Source: Phymorhynchus buccinoides (taxonomy: Eukaryota; Mollusca; Gastropoda; Neogastropoda; Raphitomidae). Taken from it: a stretch of 64,000 nucleotides of DNA. Under the pieces are notes generated by a model. It searched no databases and was not told the origin of the DNA. It saw only the letters and a list, made by a program, of their open reading frames with translations. The stretch covers positions 41,637,725 to 41,701,724 of the forward strand of contig CM065682.1 in NCBI GenBank assembly GCA_017654935.2, in the 5' to 3' direction. Shown piece by piece: positions 25,869 to 36,875 of the stretch; position 1 is the first letter of the stretch; each line of letters begins with the position of its first letter. Position numbers and translations under genes: made by a program.

Positions 25869-27632
25869 CCCCCCCCTTCCTCCTCCATGGAGGGAATGGA
25901 AAGGAGACAAGAATCAGAAGACGAACGTAGTTGGCGAGCTGGGACATAGAGATGAAGAAGATCAGAGAGATACAGGGGAGCTTGATCATTCAGTGACTTG
26001 AAGGCAAGGAGGAGAATTTTGTAGTCAATACGTGATTGAACTAGGAGCCAATGTAGGGAACGAAGAACCGGAGTGATGTGATCGTACCTAGGGGAGCGAG
26101 AAATGAGACGAGCAGCATTATTCTGGACCCGTTGGAGCTTAGAGATGAGAATTGATGGACAGCCAGCAAGAAGTGAGTTACAGTAGTCAAGGTGAGACAG
26201 GACAAAAGCACATACTAGAGTCTTCAGGGCATCCTGAGAGAGGAAACGACGGATGGAACTAATTCTTCGAACATGCATACAACTGTATGCTAAAAGTAAA
26301 ACACATGTACTTGTGCATCACTGCATACAGATTGTATGCACACACACACAAACACACACACAGCGACACACAACCACACACATGTATACGTGTGCACACA
26401 GACACTGTCACACACCACTCCACGGGCACTGATTATGACAGGTCAGGGAAAAGTAAGGTATTAAGAGATTTATTAAAATTATTATCTAATTTATTAGATG
26501 AAGTACAAACAAAATGCCAATTTTAACCAAATGGAAAAGTCTTGATCTTACCACTGTAGAAAAATCCAGCTGATGCCATGACACTTGCTGGGAAGATTTT
26601 TGCACACATTCTAGGCCAGCCCTGAAAGGAACCCAGCCTATCGTCTTCCTTCTGAAACTGCACACACTTGATTTTCATCTCACTGTCATTTGGTTTCTTA
26701 GCTGCCTGCTGTTTAAAGTACACTAGCCGTATACACTTCTCCTGGTTCTGTGAAATGTTTCCCACATCAAAACCCATCACAAAAGGACACGAGGGTGATG
26801 AGTTTCTGTGCACAACACCAGGTTGATGTCCGTTCAGAACCAGTACAACTCCACAATAAACACACATCACATCCTGATACTCCTCCCTGAAAATGAATCC
26901 TTCTTCTGCCCATGTCTGGAACTTGCTGCAGGTGATGGGCTGGGAAAATGTTTGAAGACGGTAACTGGCAAACAAGTGATCATAATTCCCGGATTTAGGT
27001 CTGAAGGGGTGAGTAATGGGGGTCTGATTCAGGACACTTGAATGAGGCACGGGGTCAGGTGTGGTGTCTCTCTGAGCATCTTCACTTTCTGGACCCTGGA
27101 AATCTTCTCCGCCTTGATCTTGTTGAAGTTGTTCATTATGGCCATGTGCTTCTGGAAATAGCACGCGCTGCACTCTCAGAGTCTGAATATGTGTTGCAGG
27201 TTGTAACTGTTCAGGAGTTGCACTGCATGAATGTTGTACATGATCAGGCACATACTTAGCATAGGGACTTTCAATCAAATTTGATAAGCAAACCTGGTGG
27301 TCTGTCAAACTCAAAGCAGCCTGCGTTGCACTCTCATCTCTGGCATCGTCTGAATGTGGGGGATTCAAAGCTGGACATTTAGGGCTAATGACCCTGTGTA
27401 CAGCTGCTGGCGATTCGTATAACTTGCATTCATATGATGGAACATAACTATTCCAATCGGAGAACTCCACAGAACATGATTTGCACATCACTTCATCTTT
27501 TATGCTGTCAGAGGTACGTTCAAAATGTGCTCCTGCAGCTTTACTGACAAAATTTCCAGAGGCAGAGCAAGAATCACTTGGAATTGGCCACTGAGCAAAC
27601 GTTGACAGTCTTTGCATAACCTTAGAAGGCAT
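9550..27632 (-). CDS. inhibitor of apoptosis protein: 3 BIR, UBA, coiled coil, RING (7 exons)
   Basis: A predicted E3 ubiquitin ligase of the BIRC/IAP family, acting in the cytosol on caspases or immune-signalling partners. Coding exons: 27632-26552, 19925-19765, 19403-19361, 16940-16797, 15909-15416, 10856-10703, 9761-9550. All have GT-AG borders and phases 1,0,1,1,0,1 that close to 2289 nt (762 aa plus TAG). Start: the first ATG after an in-frame TAA 15 nt upstream. Zinc ligands: BIR1 C50 C53 H79 C86; BIR2 C257 C260 H275 C282; BIR3 C368 C371 H388 C395 with canonical 16- and 6-residue spacing; RING C713 C716 C728 H730 C734 C737 C746 C749. A UBA-like segment lies at about 447-492. Residues 500-690 are predicted coiled coil, occupying the position of CARD in cIAP1/2. 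BIR1 is atypical, with a longer gap before its His. The family assignment is firm; the orthologue (XIAP- or cIAP-like) is not. Confidence 0.93.
9819..10026. mobile_element. TTAA-flanked TIR element, CTCTTCTAGC family, copy 1
   Basis: TTAA then CTCTTCTAGCGCTATG at the left; inverted CATGGTGTTAGAAGAG then TTAA at the right; 208 bp. The TTAA site suggests piggyBac-type mobilisation. Relatives at 34150-34370 and, in opposite orientation, 36876-37106. It lies in IAP intron 6. Confidence 0.75.
10703..10856 (-). CDS. IAP exon 6: Gln-rich coiled coil
   Basis: Encodes residues 642-692, continuing the coiled coil of exon 5 in non-repetitive form (heptad-like Leu/Val with many Gln and Glu), then a short APGP linker to the RING. 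Acceptor ...TTTTCAG; donor CAGG|GTAAGT. Confidence 0.9.
10984..11160 (-). mobile_element. molluscan-type SINE, minus orientation
   Basis: The reverse complement begins near CCTCCGAAGTCGGAGTGTGG, contains GGCGGGGTAATCAAAAATGG and ACACGTAATG, and ends GCCAGGGTAAGACAACAACA. It matches 12112-12302 (plus strand) over its length and part of 42622-42752. No tRNA promoter boxes recognised in this copy. Confidence 0.7.
11238..11400. mobile_element. mariner-like MITE, TACAGTGGAACC family, copy 2
   Basis: Same left end and internal repeats as 2654-2838. The right terminus has decayed (GGTTCCAATGATG instead of GGTTCCACTGTA). In IAP intron 5. Confidence 0.75.
11620..11864. mobile_element. piggyBac-like MITE, TTAACCCTTTC family, copy 1
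   Basis: TTAACCCTTTCGCCGCCAGCC at the left, inverse TTGGCGTTGAAAGGGTTAA at the right; 245 bp, TTAA at both ends. The sister copy at 42787-43023 is similar throughout. Non-coding. Confidence 0.8.
12112..12302 (+). mobile_element. molluscan-type SINE, plus orientation, (CAA)n tail
   Basis: Contains CAAAGTCGGAGTGTGGCTGC, GTCGGGGTAATCGAAAACGG and CAGGGTAAAGC followed by (AAC)n. It is the inverted partner of 10984-11160, both in IAP intron 5. Confidence 0.75.
12517..12602. repeat. compound (GC)n-(GAGC)n-(GA)n tract
   Basis: Grades from pure GC alternation through GAGC to pure GA. It is followed by a 57-bp unique block that recurs after the next GA tract. Confidence 0.9.
12608..12820. repeat. duplicated 57-bp block separated by (GA)n(G)n
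   Basis: The block starting GGAAGAACTTGGTTTTAGCA at 12608 recurs almost identically at 12764. The GA tract plus poly-G between them (12677-12763) was presumably part of the duplicated unit. Confidence 0.85.
13495..13902. mobile_element. foldback element with telomere-like TTAGGG runs, copy 1
   Basis: Two arms of about 170 bp are inverted copies: outer GGTAAAGG...GATGTGCC, then TCTCGGTTAATT, CCTTTCTTACCATACATAAA, TTAGCTAATAACCTTTTTGG, and innermost CCCTAACCCTAGCCCTAACC facing AGGGTTAGGGTTAGGG. A copy split by an insertion lies at 61399-62162, and a single arm at 48754-48924. Confidence 0.8.
14128..14222. repeat. (GA)n microsatellite
   Basis: About 46 GA units, preceded by GT-rich sequence. 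Confidence 0.95.
14273..14425. mobile_element. near-perfect palindromic MITE (153 bp)
   Basis: Arms of about 64 bp: GGGACGGTATTCATGTCGAG...GAAGCTCTTCC at the left and its near-exact inverse ending CATGAATACCGTCCC at the right. The central non-paired part is about 25 nt. A single-stranded transcript would form a long hairpin. Confidence 0.8.
14436..14716 (+). mobile_element. non-LTR retrotransposon 3' UTR fragment
   Basis: Ends ATTGTAAAGTGCATAGAGCA...GCGCTATATAAATAAAATTA(TTATT). This is the characteristic 3' terminus shared with the LINE fragments at 24370-26282 and 61727-62083. No coding part retained. Confidence 0.6.
15416..15909 (-). CDS. IAP exon 5: end of UBA and 7/11-residue repeat coiled coil
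   Basis: Encodes residues 477-641. After the UBA-like helix ([20 protein letters not shown]) come about 130 residues built only of two units: a 7-mer (D/ETQLQQK, six copies counting one QKK variant) and an 11-mer ([12 protein letters not shown], eight copies). At DNA level these are 21- and 33-bp minisatellite units, so copy-number change keeps the frame. The long plus-strand frames over this exon are antisense shadows. Confidence 0.93.
16797..16940 (-). CDS. IAP exon 4: UBA-like helix region
   Basis: Encodes residues 429-476. After an acidic Ser/Gly linker it reads [20 protein letters not shown], which aligns with the first helices of IAP UBA domains (alanine/Gly-Tyr loop, then an amphipathic helix). 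Acceptor ...TTGACAG; donor ACTA|GTGAGT. Confidence 0.88.
17201..18022. repeat. tandem repeat, about 300-bp unit, 2.4 copies, with internal (TG)n
   Basis: Unit 1 (17201-17494) and unit 2 (17495-17814) are almost identical outside the (TG)n tract. A third, diverged partial unit at 17889-18022 lacks the TG part. Landmarks: GGCTCACGTCGTTTTTTAAA, GTTAGAGGGTTAAAGTTAGC, CAAAGCAGTCAGATACAT. It lies in IAP intron 3. Confidence 0.92.
19361..19403 (-). CDS. IAP exon 3 (43-nt microexon)
   Basis: Encodes residues 415-428 ([14 protein letters not shown]) plus one base. Acceptor ...TTTACCAG, donor CCTG|GTGAGT. Its phases (0 in, 1 out) are exactly what exons 2 and 4 need. Confidence 0.85.
19765..19925 (-). 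CDS. IAP exon 2: second half of BIR3
   Basis: Encodes residues 361-414. The split BIR3 joins AGFFYSG (exon 1) to [17 protein letters not shown], with H388 and C395 completing the zinc site. Acceptor ...GTGCGCAG, donor CTACAG|GTAGG. The 5' half of this exon is duplicated upstream in the intron. Confidence 0.95.
20027..20148 (-). pseudogene. partial tandem duplicate of IAP exon 2 (pseudo-exon B)
   Basis: Duplicates about 19880-20010: the acceptor ...TGTGCGCAG and the first about 45 nt of the exon are kept and would read [15 protein letters not shown] before an immediate TAA. The rest of the exon is missing. If spliced in it would truncate the protein inside BIR3. The duplication offset is about 150 bp. 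Confidence 0.8.
20149..20386. mobile_element. hAT-like MITE copy 2
   Basis: CAGTGATGTCCTGAGGC at the left and inverted CAGTGATGTACCGAGGATC at the right, with CTTCAC on both flanks. The corresponding place in the sister duplicate (about 20005) reads TTCTTCACAGTA uninterrupted, giving an empty site. Confidence 0.75.
20430..21770. mobile_element. TTAA-flanked element carrying a minisatellite
   Basis: The left end TTAACTCATTCCGCTCTGCA is matched by the inverted right end TTAACCCATTGCACACTGCC, with TTAA at both sides (1341 bp). The interior is mainly the 131-bp tandem repeat at 20645-21330 plus unique flanks. No transposase. Confidence 0.5.
20645..21330. repeat. minisatellite, about 131-bp unit, about 5 copies
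   Basis: ATGGGGGAGAAAAAAACAAC starts at 20778, 20942, 21069 and 21200, with a near-identical start at 20645 (spacings 133, 164, 127, 131). Each unit carries GTCAAGGACCGTTACTCGCG and TGTGATCCCTACTTCCGCC. The second unit has a rearranged extra stretch. Confidence 0.9.
21830..21982 (-). pseudogene. degenerate copy of IAP exon 2 (pseudo-exon C)
   Basis: Blocks matching the BIR3 exon (GGCATGGGTCCTCCTCATAT, CAGCCTCCTCACTCC, TTGTCACTGCATCCTGC on the plus strand) are interrupted at about 21893-21942 by an insertion bracketed by ACCCACAG(C/T)AGTA. Stops and deletions exclude function. Confidence 0.7.
21983..23080. mobile_element. diverged TIR element, GGGG-ATTCAT type
   Basis: Left AGGGGTCCTATTCATGGGGC and inverted right GGGGAGTAATTCATAGCGGC define about 1.1 kb. 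It contains TG-rich sequence and no transposase frame. The similarity of the ends is modest. Confidence 0.35.
23994..24282. mobile_element. MITE with CAGACCTGCCTACCC ends
   Basis: A 15-bp perfect terminal inverted repeat (23994-24008 and 24268-24282) bounds 289 bp of non-coding AT-rich sequence. In IAP intron 1. Confidence 0.8.
24539..24640. repeat. (CA)n/(CG-CA) microsatellite
   Basis: CA repeat with scattered CG steps inside the LINE 3' UTR; a second CA tract lies at 24858-24927. Confidence 0.9.
25154..25890. repeat. insertion in LINE: duplicated block plus (TC)n tracts
   Basis: Blocks 25343-25500 and 25640-25800 share AAACAAAG/GTTTAGATTAT, AATACTAGAACA and CAACACACATTCACCCT, so they are tandem duplicates, each followed by a (TC)n tract (25500-25622 and 25799-25866). 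The left edge is a (ATCA)n run. Confidence 0.8.
26552..27632 (-). CDS. IAP exon 1: BIR1, BIR2 and start of BIR3
   Basis: Encodes residues 1-360 plus one base. BIR1 (about 6-87) starts [10 protein letters not shown] and has the C50/C53/H79/C86 ligand set. A 130-residue Gln/His/acidic linker follows. BIR2 (about 219-285) has [18 protein letters not shown] and [12 protein letters not shown] but lacks the usual Trp after the second Cys. BIR3 begins RLGSFQGWP and ends AGFFYS at donor AGTG|GTAAGA. Two BIRs intronless in one exon with BIR3 split is a useful gene-structure character. Confidence 0.93.
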
Positions 27633-27830
27633 TGTCCCGTGTAGTTATAAAGTGAAGCAATCAAAATATGTGGAAAGAAACCACTAAGCACAACACAATA
27701 GCTTGAAAATCATCCAAATAATCCAAGAAATGTGCATTTGTTTAGCAGTCCGCCATTTTGGTATTGACATGAGTCTCTGCTTCCGGCAGAGGTCATGGAA
27801 AGGGACGTAACGCGGGGCGGGGATAGCGTA
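27633..27830 (-). promoter_or_regulatory. putative TATA-less IAP promoter
   Basis: Upstream of the start codon: CCGCCATTTTGG (YY1-like, 27750-27761), CTTCCGG (ETS-like, 27780-27786), GACGTAAC (CRE-like, about 27805) and GGGGCGGG (GC box, 27814-27821). There is no TATA box in the transcription orientation. This set is typical of broadly expressed animal promoters. Assigned from motifs only. Confidence 0.5.
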
Positions 27831-27904
27831 TTTTGACCTCATTTGACCTGTACCCACACCAAAAAGCTTAGTATAGAGTGAGCTTAGTACTCAGTGTCTT
27901 TGCG

Positions 27905-27943
27905 TACACACACACACACACCGTGGCACACACACACACCGTG

Positions 27944-27977
<34 letters not shown>

Positions 27978-28062
27978 ACCGTGACACGCACGCGCACACA
28001 CACACACACACACACACGCACGCACGCACGCACGCACGCACGCGCGCGCGCGCGTACGCGTG
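27905..28062. repeat. (CA)n / (CG)n compound tract
   Basis: CA repeat with two CACCGTGGCA interruptions, grading into (ACGC)n and (GC)n at 28018-28056. Confidence 0.9.
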
Positions 28063-28609
28063 CATACCTGTTTACACCACATGTCTGATCATCTTCTCCG
28101 CCTAACGAAGGGGCGCATTATCAATGTTTTGTTTTTGTTCTTAAGTAGAACTATGTTACGTTTTGTTGGCTCTGTCCTTGTCACAGTGTTTGTCTACTTG
28201 TCTGTTCACAGTCTTATTCAAAAGGTTATGAAGAAAATTGCGGACGGCAAAGATATAACAAAATACTCATTAAAATATTATGAAATAGAAATGATACCCG
28301 TTACTAACAGAGTCTGCCAAAACGGCTGGAAGTAAATCGCCGCTTTTCACTTTTCCAAAGCCAAAATCTGCATTCCTTAGTCGTTAACTTCAAATTGAAA
28401 ATCTGGCATCAATAATCATGTCATTTTGCTCCTGGCAGGCAATAGGTCATTATCTTAGCAGGGGACTGATTGCAAAAATCAATCATATGAAGAAAAGCAT
28501 GAAACTTGGTGCGAGGTCTGTCAAGTCTTCCAGTTGATTTTCAAGAAAGTTGCAAGACAATACGGGTATCAGTGCAACACCAAGTCATGCTTTTGTGTGT
28601 GTGAACGTG

Positions 28610-28819
<210 letters not shown>

Positions 28820-28859
28820 AATAATTCCAACATTAGCACAATGCACTTCAGTTTTATTT

Positions 28860-30947
28860 CATAGTGACAAATGACAAGATTTGGCTGCGACATTATAGGA
28901 TAATGGGCATTTCTGAAAAATAAAAACAATTGCCCAAAGATTTTTTCTTCAAACAAAATTCACATAAAAACAAAACAAAATAAACACATTACCACGAAGC
29001 TACTTCATTTCAACGGTTTATATGGACAAAAACAATTGTCACTTAAAAAACTTGACAAAAAACAAAAATAAAACAGTTTAGCTCAGTTGTGATAACATCC
29101 ACTAACGTACGTGTGCGTGAGTGTGCGTGCGTGCGTGCGTGCGCGTGTGTGCGCGCGCGTGTGTGCGTGCGTGTGTGTCCCTCTTAAGTCCTATTCTTTC
29201 CACCTTTAGGCCCTAATATAATTTAATAATTAACAAACAAAAATCATCATTCCATGGAATCAGATACAATATTAAAGATTTGTATCTACTGGCATAATAA
29301 ACCATCAGTTGACAAAGGCAAAAACAGTTTACTTGCAATTTTCACTGAATGCTTTAGTCATTCTGTTTTTCATCATTTTCATTTTGCATTTACATGTCAC
29401 TGGGCAACCACAAATTAAATTAATTTTAGTTTGCATCCACACTAAACGGGGACATTTCGTCATCGAAAAAACCCAACTAGCCGTATATATAAAATATAAA
29501 AAAGCAAATACGTTTTTGATGAACAACAGAACAGCAACAAAACAACATCAGCAACAACACCAACACTATCAATGTGAAAAGAAAGAAAAACATCAGGCGG
29601 AGTGGGAGGATGGAGTCAAAGCATTTTCTGTTGTTACTAAAATGTAATGCCATCTCGCACATTTAACAAGCTCAAATTCAAGGCATTGCACGATTGTCTT
29701 AATTATTATAATTACAACAATTTCATAATTCATCAGAGGAATGACAATGTACGGAAACAGCAACAGAGAAGGCAATCAAGTCAGAGCCACATCCTATGCA
29801 TTCCACATAGGCTATACAGTTCTTTTGCCCACTTAAAAAAACCCAGTTTCAACACTTTACTCAGTGTGATTATACATCTCATGATCTGTATGAAAGCATA
29901 GCTACACACACAAAAACTGTCAATATAAAAACTGAAATATTTTAAATGACAATTTAATAAAGTCCATCGTGGTCCATGTGCGTGGCATGAAAGAACTTTT
30001 GATAACGTGGGGAAAAAACAACAACAGTAAACTGAACAAACAAAAAGAAAAATGGATAAAAATAACCCGTAAAAGAGGCGTGTTTTAACACTTTTTTTAA
30101 TGTGCTCCATAATCTGAATCCCACTAAAGATCCCCCCACCCCCACAAAATGGATAAATAAATAAATTGAAATAATAATCAAGAGTAAAGGGGGCAAACGC
30201 AGGGGGCGAGGGAGATAGAGATGGTTAGTGGGGTGTGGATCGTTGAGGTTGAAAGGGGAAAGGAAGGGTCGAAAGGCAAATTAATTCAAGAGCAAAATGT
30301 GGGAATCTCGGTTCACTTTCAGCAGGACTGCGTGGATGAAAAACAACAAATGGCAATCGTGACCTACGTATAAAATGTGTTTTAATTCACAGAGTTGCAA
30401 GGAACCACCTAGGCTATGTATTGGCACACGGTATCGGGAGATTCACGTTCTTTAAAACAAATAATAGCGCACTTACGCAAGAACAAGGTTTCAAAGGATC
30501 AACTTGCTTGAAAACTTACAGCCAACACGGGTTCACTAGATTTTCATTCATATGGTGTAGATTTTAAATGACCAAAGGAGCGCGTCATCAACGATCCAGT
30601 TTCAAAATGCAAGTGGTGAGAAGCAGACAAACGAAAAGCAGCCAGTGTAGGGGAAGTGTAATCAACAAAAATACAGTGAATGTCCATTGTTCAATGCGAG
30701 TAAAACAAAAGAGCTCGTGATTGACATTAGAGAAAAGAAGCCCCAGGATTAAGACAAGACATGATTAAAAATGACACAATTGAACAGGTTGATCACGACA
30801 AGTATTTAGGAGTAATCGTGGATAAAAAGCTCTCTTGGCATAACACAAGTGCTCTTCCTTAAAAAAAAGTTGACAGCCGAATGTCTCAGAAAGATGAAAT
30901 GTTTTAGTGTCCGTGCTGAGATTCTTCAAATGTTTCAAGTCCATCGT

Positions 30948-30982
<35 letters not shown>

Positions 30983-32478
30983 CGATTGTAAGCAATAAAC
31001 ATGTCATGTTTATAGCCCCGTTGACAATTAAGAAACTAGGACCATGATGTTAGACATAACAAGAATAAGCTAAACAATTGTTTCAACCAATCCATCTTTC
31101 AGTCCTGTTAACATAAAGCCAGCATTATGTAATATGGAGCATGTGAATAGTATTGATTCCTATTGTGATGATGAACCCGTATTTTATGTTATGGACTAGA
31201 ATCAAAGCAAAACCTTTCAGGCATAGGCCTACTATGTTCTAGATTGAATGTTGATGCATGCTTCGAGATAATCTGTAGCGTCTTCTTTCTCATTTATAAA
31301 ATCCTTTAATTACTAAATATAATTTCAAGAGATGTTTGGATTTTCAACTAGAAGAAACAAACCATACATGTTGGTTCTATGGGTCTACCACTGTATGTTC
31401 TGCTACATGCGGGTGAAGAGTTTCACAGCAGTTAACATGACAACGAATATTGACAGAAGACGGACATAATTATTAGATACAAGATGACAAGCGGGTGAAA
31501 ACACAGTGGTTAAAGTTGCTAAAAGGTAGAACAAAGGCTGCATAATTTCTCCGGAATGAGAAATGATTCGCCCATTCATTTGTTATCCCCCGTTTCTTGT
31601 TTCAAAAGAAAACTGCGATGGAATTGGTAAAGTAAAGCAAAAGGAATATACACAACAGAAAGCCAAACTCTAATAAGGCAAAACCTAAATGAAACGAAGC
31701 ATAACCTTAGTTAAGTTAAGTTGGCTGTAGGGAGGAAATGTACAAATAAATCAGGAATAGCGGCGGAGGAAATGTACAAATAAATCAGGATTTTTTAAAG
31801 TAAAAATGGAGTGGGAATAAGTGGTGGTGCGCCCTACCACGACTTATTCTGACTGGTAGAATTAAAGTATTGTCAACGAAATTCTGGAGGGGTGCAATTT
31901 AAAGAAACAAAAAAGCGAGTGGCAGTGACTGGCAAAGCGAGTTTCACCATTCCTTCCCGCCCCTGTGTTAACAAAAACAAAAATAATAAATGTCTTATAA
32001 AGTTTGCAGGTGATGTTTAACTTTATGATAAGAGAGGAGGCTGTAAAGTACACAGAACTATAGCTATTTCAATGAGATGTGGCAGATTCTGTGAAAAGTT
32101 AGAAGGCAGGCCCTGATAAGGAGAGGAACCTGGTACATATCCAACCTGCCCCTGCGGTCAAGACCAAACGACTGAACGCATAGGCCTACAGAGAGACTGG
32201 GATATTCCAGCCTCTACTACAATGAAGATGTCCCTTGTACAAGGAGGCAAGGAGGAAATAATTTGTTTCTTGTAAACATACGCACGGCATTGCCCTGTAA
32301 ACAACATTTTTGATGGGACGGTGGTCAAAATCAAGATTTTCGATTTTTAAGATTGAGGAACCACAACAGAGGAATGTGAAAAAACATTGACATGCATGGA
32401 CGATGAAGGCGGCTACTTATAATCAATGGAAGAAACCAATGGTATCTGTTTGAGATTGGAAAGAAAAGAGCCAGGGGA

Positions 32479-32518
<40 letters not shown>

Positions 32519-32570
32519 AGAATCAAACAAAGTGGAATAACAAAAGCAATTAAAAACAAGTGTCGCCGGG
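28860..32570. other. non-coding, no gene recognised
   Basis: Mostly AT-rich sequence with short GT/GC tracts (29105-29178), a poly-G run (30950-30982) and a (CA)n tract (32481-32517). A short piece near 30740-30840 (aaaagctctcttggcataac, gtatttaggagtaat) resembles LINE-type coding remnants, but no frame survives. Confidence 0.5.
30950..30982. repeat. poly-G run
   Basis: About 33 consecutive G; length likely unreliable in assembly. Confidence 0.9.
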
Positions 32571-32579
32571 GAACTAAAA

Positions 32580-34100
<1,521 letters not shown>

Positions 34101-34149
34101 CCCTATCATTATAAAATGTCTTCACAGTGTTACGAAACCGAAGGACGAG

Positions 34150-34370
34150 CGCTACTCTTCTTGCGCCGTGTGGTGTTTGACAAGAGGGGAGTAACAATGT
34201 TTTCGAGTGTGCACGCGTTGCTTCAATGGAAGAAACAATGATATAACTATTTGCTCTAAAAGCAGACAAACACATAGCAAGATGCTTGGCAGTTACTTGC
34301 TTTTCATTTGGTGGGAGTGTAAGAATGATGTCTTGGGCGAGTGTATTTGCCCATGGTGCTGAAGAGTTAA
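34150..34370. mobile_element. CTCTTCTAGC-family TIR element, copy 2
   Basis: Matches 9819-10026 over GACAAGAGG..GTAAC, TTCGAGTGTGCA(C/T)GCGTTGC and the right end CCATGGTGCTGAAGAGTTAA. Left end degraded. Confidence 0.65.
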
Positions 34371-34399
34371 AATGATTTTGGGATGGTGGAAAGGCCAGG

Positions 34400-35570
34400 A
34401 TGAGCTAAAGAATAAATCGTGGCCTTGTTACTTTTGAGAGGCGAGTTGGGACAACAAGTTTCTGTGGTGGTCCCCCAATCATTTCCATTTTGTGAAACTG
34501 TAGGTCCAGACATGTCCGGACTGACAGACAAGAGCGACTGAACACTAAGCTTACTAGCCTGGAAGGGACAAGCTTACTTTACGCAATCAACTGACATTAT
34601 TAATGTTGAAGGCTTTATCTTCCAGCGGCTTTTGTGCGTCTGTTTTGTGCTTGTTCGGTTGTTTGCGTTTGCGGTTTCTAGTTTCATAAAAAAAATCATT
34701 ATCTTCGATTTTCCGGAAAAAAATGAAACAAGATCAACCACTCTAAAGAAAATATGAGAAAGAAAAATGAAGCAAGCAGCTCTATAAGATAGAGAATGGT
34801 AAAAAATAATAATAAAGGACAAAAGTGCCTCACAATAGGAAAATAGGATCACAAAAGAACAAACAACAATAAAGCCGGAAAAGTAAGAGGTTTTGTACAC
34901 AAGTGGGGCTGCAATAGTGATGACGCGCTCTCCAGGTGAGGGTGGTTCCATTTGAACTAAGAGATATACACTTGAATGCACACTTAATAATGCTACACAA
35001 TGCTGCACAAGTTTATAAAGTGCTACACGCTGGTTTTACTATCTTCAGAACTTTTTTGTGTTTGAAATTGTCATATTAAGTTATGAACAAAAAAATCGGA
35101 TATACATAATTATGCACTTTGGGAGTGTAGATCGTATTGTACAACGGTACAAAAATATTTCATATAACTTCGAGACTAAGATAGTAAAAAGAGGGAAGGT
35201 GAAGAAACGTGGGTTGACGTGTGTGTCTGTGGAGGGAGGGGGGGGGGGGCGAAATCTGGGGGAGGAAATAGAATGGGAAAGGGAATGGGTATGGTTAAAA
35301 TGAAAATTAAAAATATTGTAAAAATAGGGGGCAATATAACACTCATAATGCTAGAAAAGAGATAGGCCCCTACCAGACAGGATGGTTCCAAACTTGTGTA
35401 AACAAAACACAAACGGAGAAAACCGACAAACCACAAACAATGACAAAATAACACCAAACGATGGAGAGGGGATCCATTGAGGAAGTCACGAGGTGGGGAC
35501 CTACTACTGTTGTCTGAAAAACAGATGGAGCACCACAATTGTTCTTTTTAACATTAGCAATAATAATGGC
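34400..35570. other. non-coding, no gene recognised
   Basis: No frame with coding character and no repeat family recognised, apart from a poly-G run near 35236-35249. Confidence 0.45.
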
Positions 35571-35906
35571 AAGATCCAAGCTATGAACCGCACAGCTGGA
35601 ATGAATTTTAAAAAGCCTTGGTTATCATTTATAACACAAATCTTAGGACAGGAGGGGAGCATAGTCAGCAGTGACTGTGGTCGTATAAATCGGAAGGAAG
35701 GAAGGAAGGAAGGAAGGGGATGGGCGAATAAACATATCCATGGGAATTTTAATAGCTTTCATCACATCGATTTCGATCACTACTAACGACAAAGCTCTGC
35801 AACGAATCTTGTCTGTATTCCTTCATGCATGCAAGTCGATTAGAGTCCTATTCTCGTTGTCTAGGGCATGAAACGCAGACTGTAGTCATTACTGATGGCG
35901 CTTGTA

Positions 35907-36120
35907 GGGGAAGACGGGGTAAAAAGCGCATGGGCGGGTAAGAAGCCCACCCCAATTATCTCATGAAATGAAGCAAATTTCAGTCTCATTTTGCCCATGA
36001 GACGAGCGTTAATGTCTAGCATTCGTCTCATGGGCAAATTTGACTGACAGTTTCTTTATTTCATGAGATAATTGGGGTGGGCTTCTTACCCGCCAATGCG
36101 CTTTTTACCCCGTCTTCCCC
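35907..36120. mobile_element. palindromic MITE (214 bp), copy 1
   Basis: GGGGAAGACGGGGTAAAAAG at the left and its inverse CTTTTTACCCCGTCTTCCCC at the right; nearly the whole element folds on itself. TA flanks both sides. The sister duplication has the empty site GGCGCTTGTATTAACTTTGG at about 37955-37975, so the TA duplication is directly visible. A second copy is at 57791-58038. Confidence 0.92.
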
Positions 36121-36875
36121 TATTAACTTTGGCACAACCCCCCACCCCACCCTTTTCCCTCCCAAGCTAAAGTTTATGCAAAAATTAATCGCTAAGGACA
36201 AACGTGGCCAAACGCAAATAGTGTAGGCCTATAACTTTGTAAAAAGTCAATTCAAGGGCATGCAAAAAAACTATACCTTGCCCATGTGAATATAACCCAA
36301 ATGCAGGTACATCCAAAAAGAAACAAAACAAATGATTACGTCTTCATTAAAAACAACAGAAACAATGAAATAAATTAATACAATTTCATCGTAAAATACA
36401 CATTACAGCACTTATCACATCTTCATTCGTCTACAAAAGAAACACCACACAAACGAATACACTTTCATTAAAAAACATGACCCGAGCGAATACATCATTA
36501 TGAATCAAATGAATATAATATAGTCATCAAAAACGAAACACGCTCCAAATGCTTACATAGTCATAAAAAGCATTAGCCAAAAAAGAAAAATGACCCAAGT
36601 TCATTTACAAAACACATGACCAAATACATCATCCAAAAAGTTTACTTTAGTTTTCATGCGTTTATAGTCCCGTCAACAGCTATGGTCATTTCAGGACTGT
36701 CGCCACGATGGTTCAAACCACGCATAACATCCTTACAACGTAATGCATCTTAAACATATAGCATATCCTGCAAACAAAACATGAAAACATAAAACAATAT
36801 ATAGCGTGGTATCTTTATTATTGCATCATATAGCCCACAAATGTATGATGTGCTGAGGACGTCAGCCCTTTCACT

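Larger units (their letters stand above)
24370..26282 (-). mobile_element. non-LTR retrotransposon (L2/CR1-like) 3' portion, interrupted
   Basis: Minus-strand 26278-25890 encodes the thumb/C-terminal region of a LINE reverse transcriptase (motifs [44 protein letters not shown]). The frame resumes at 25150-25010 with [19 protein letters not shown] and a stop. The 3' UTR runs to a (TTATTA)-type tail near 24370 with AAGCGCTTTGGGCTCATC. The break (25154-25890) is filled by microsatellites and a duplicated 150-bp block. 5' truncated; dead. Confidence 0.85.
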
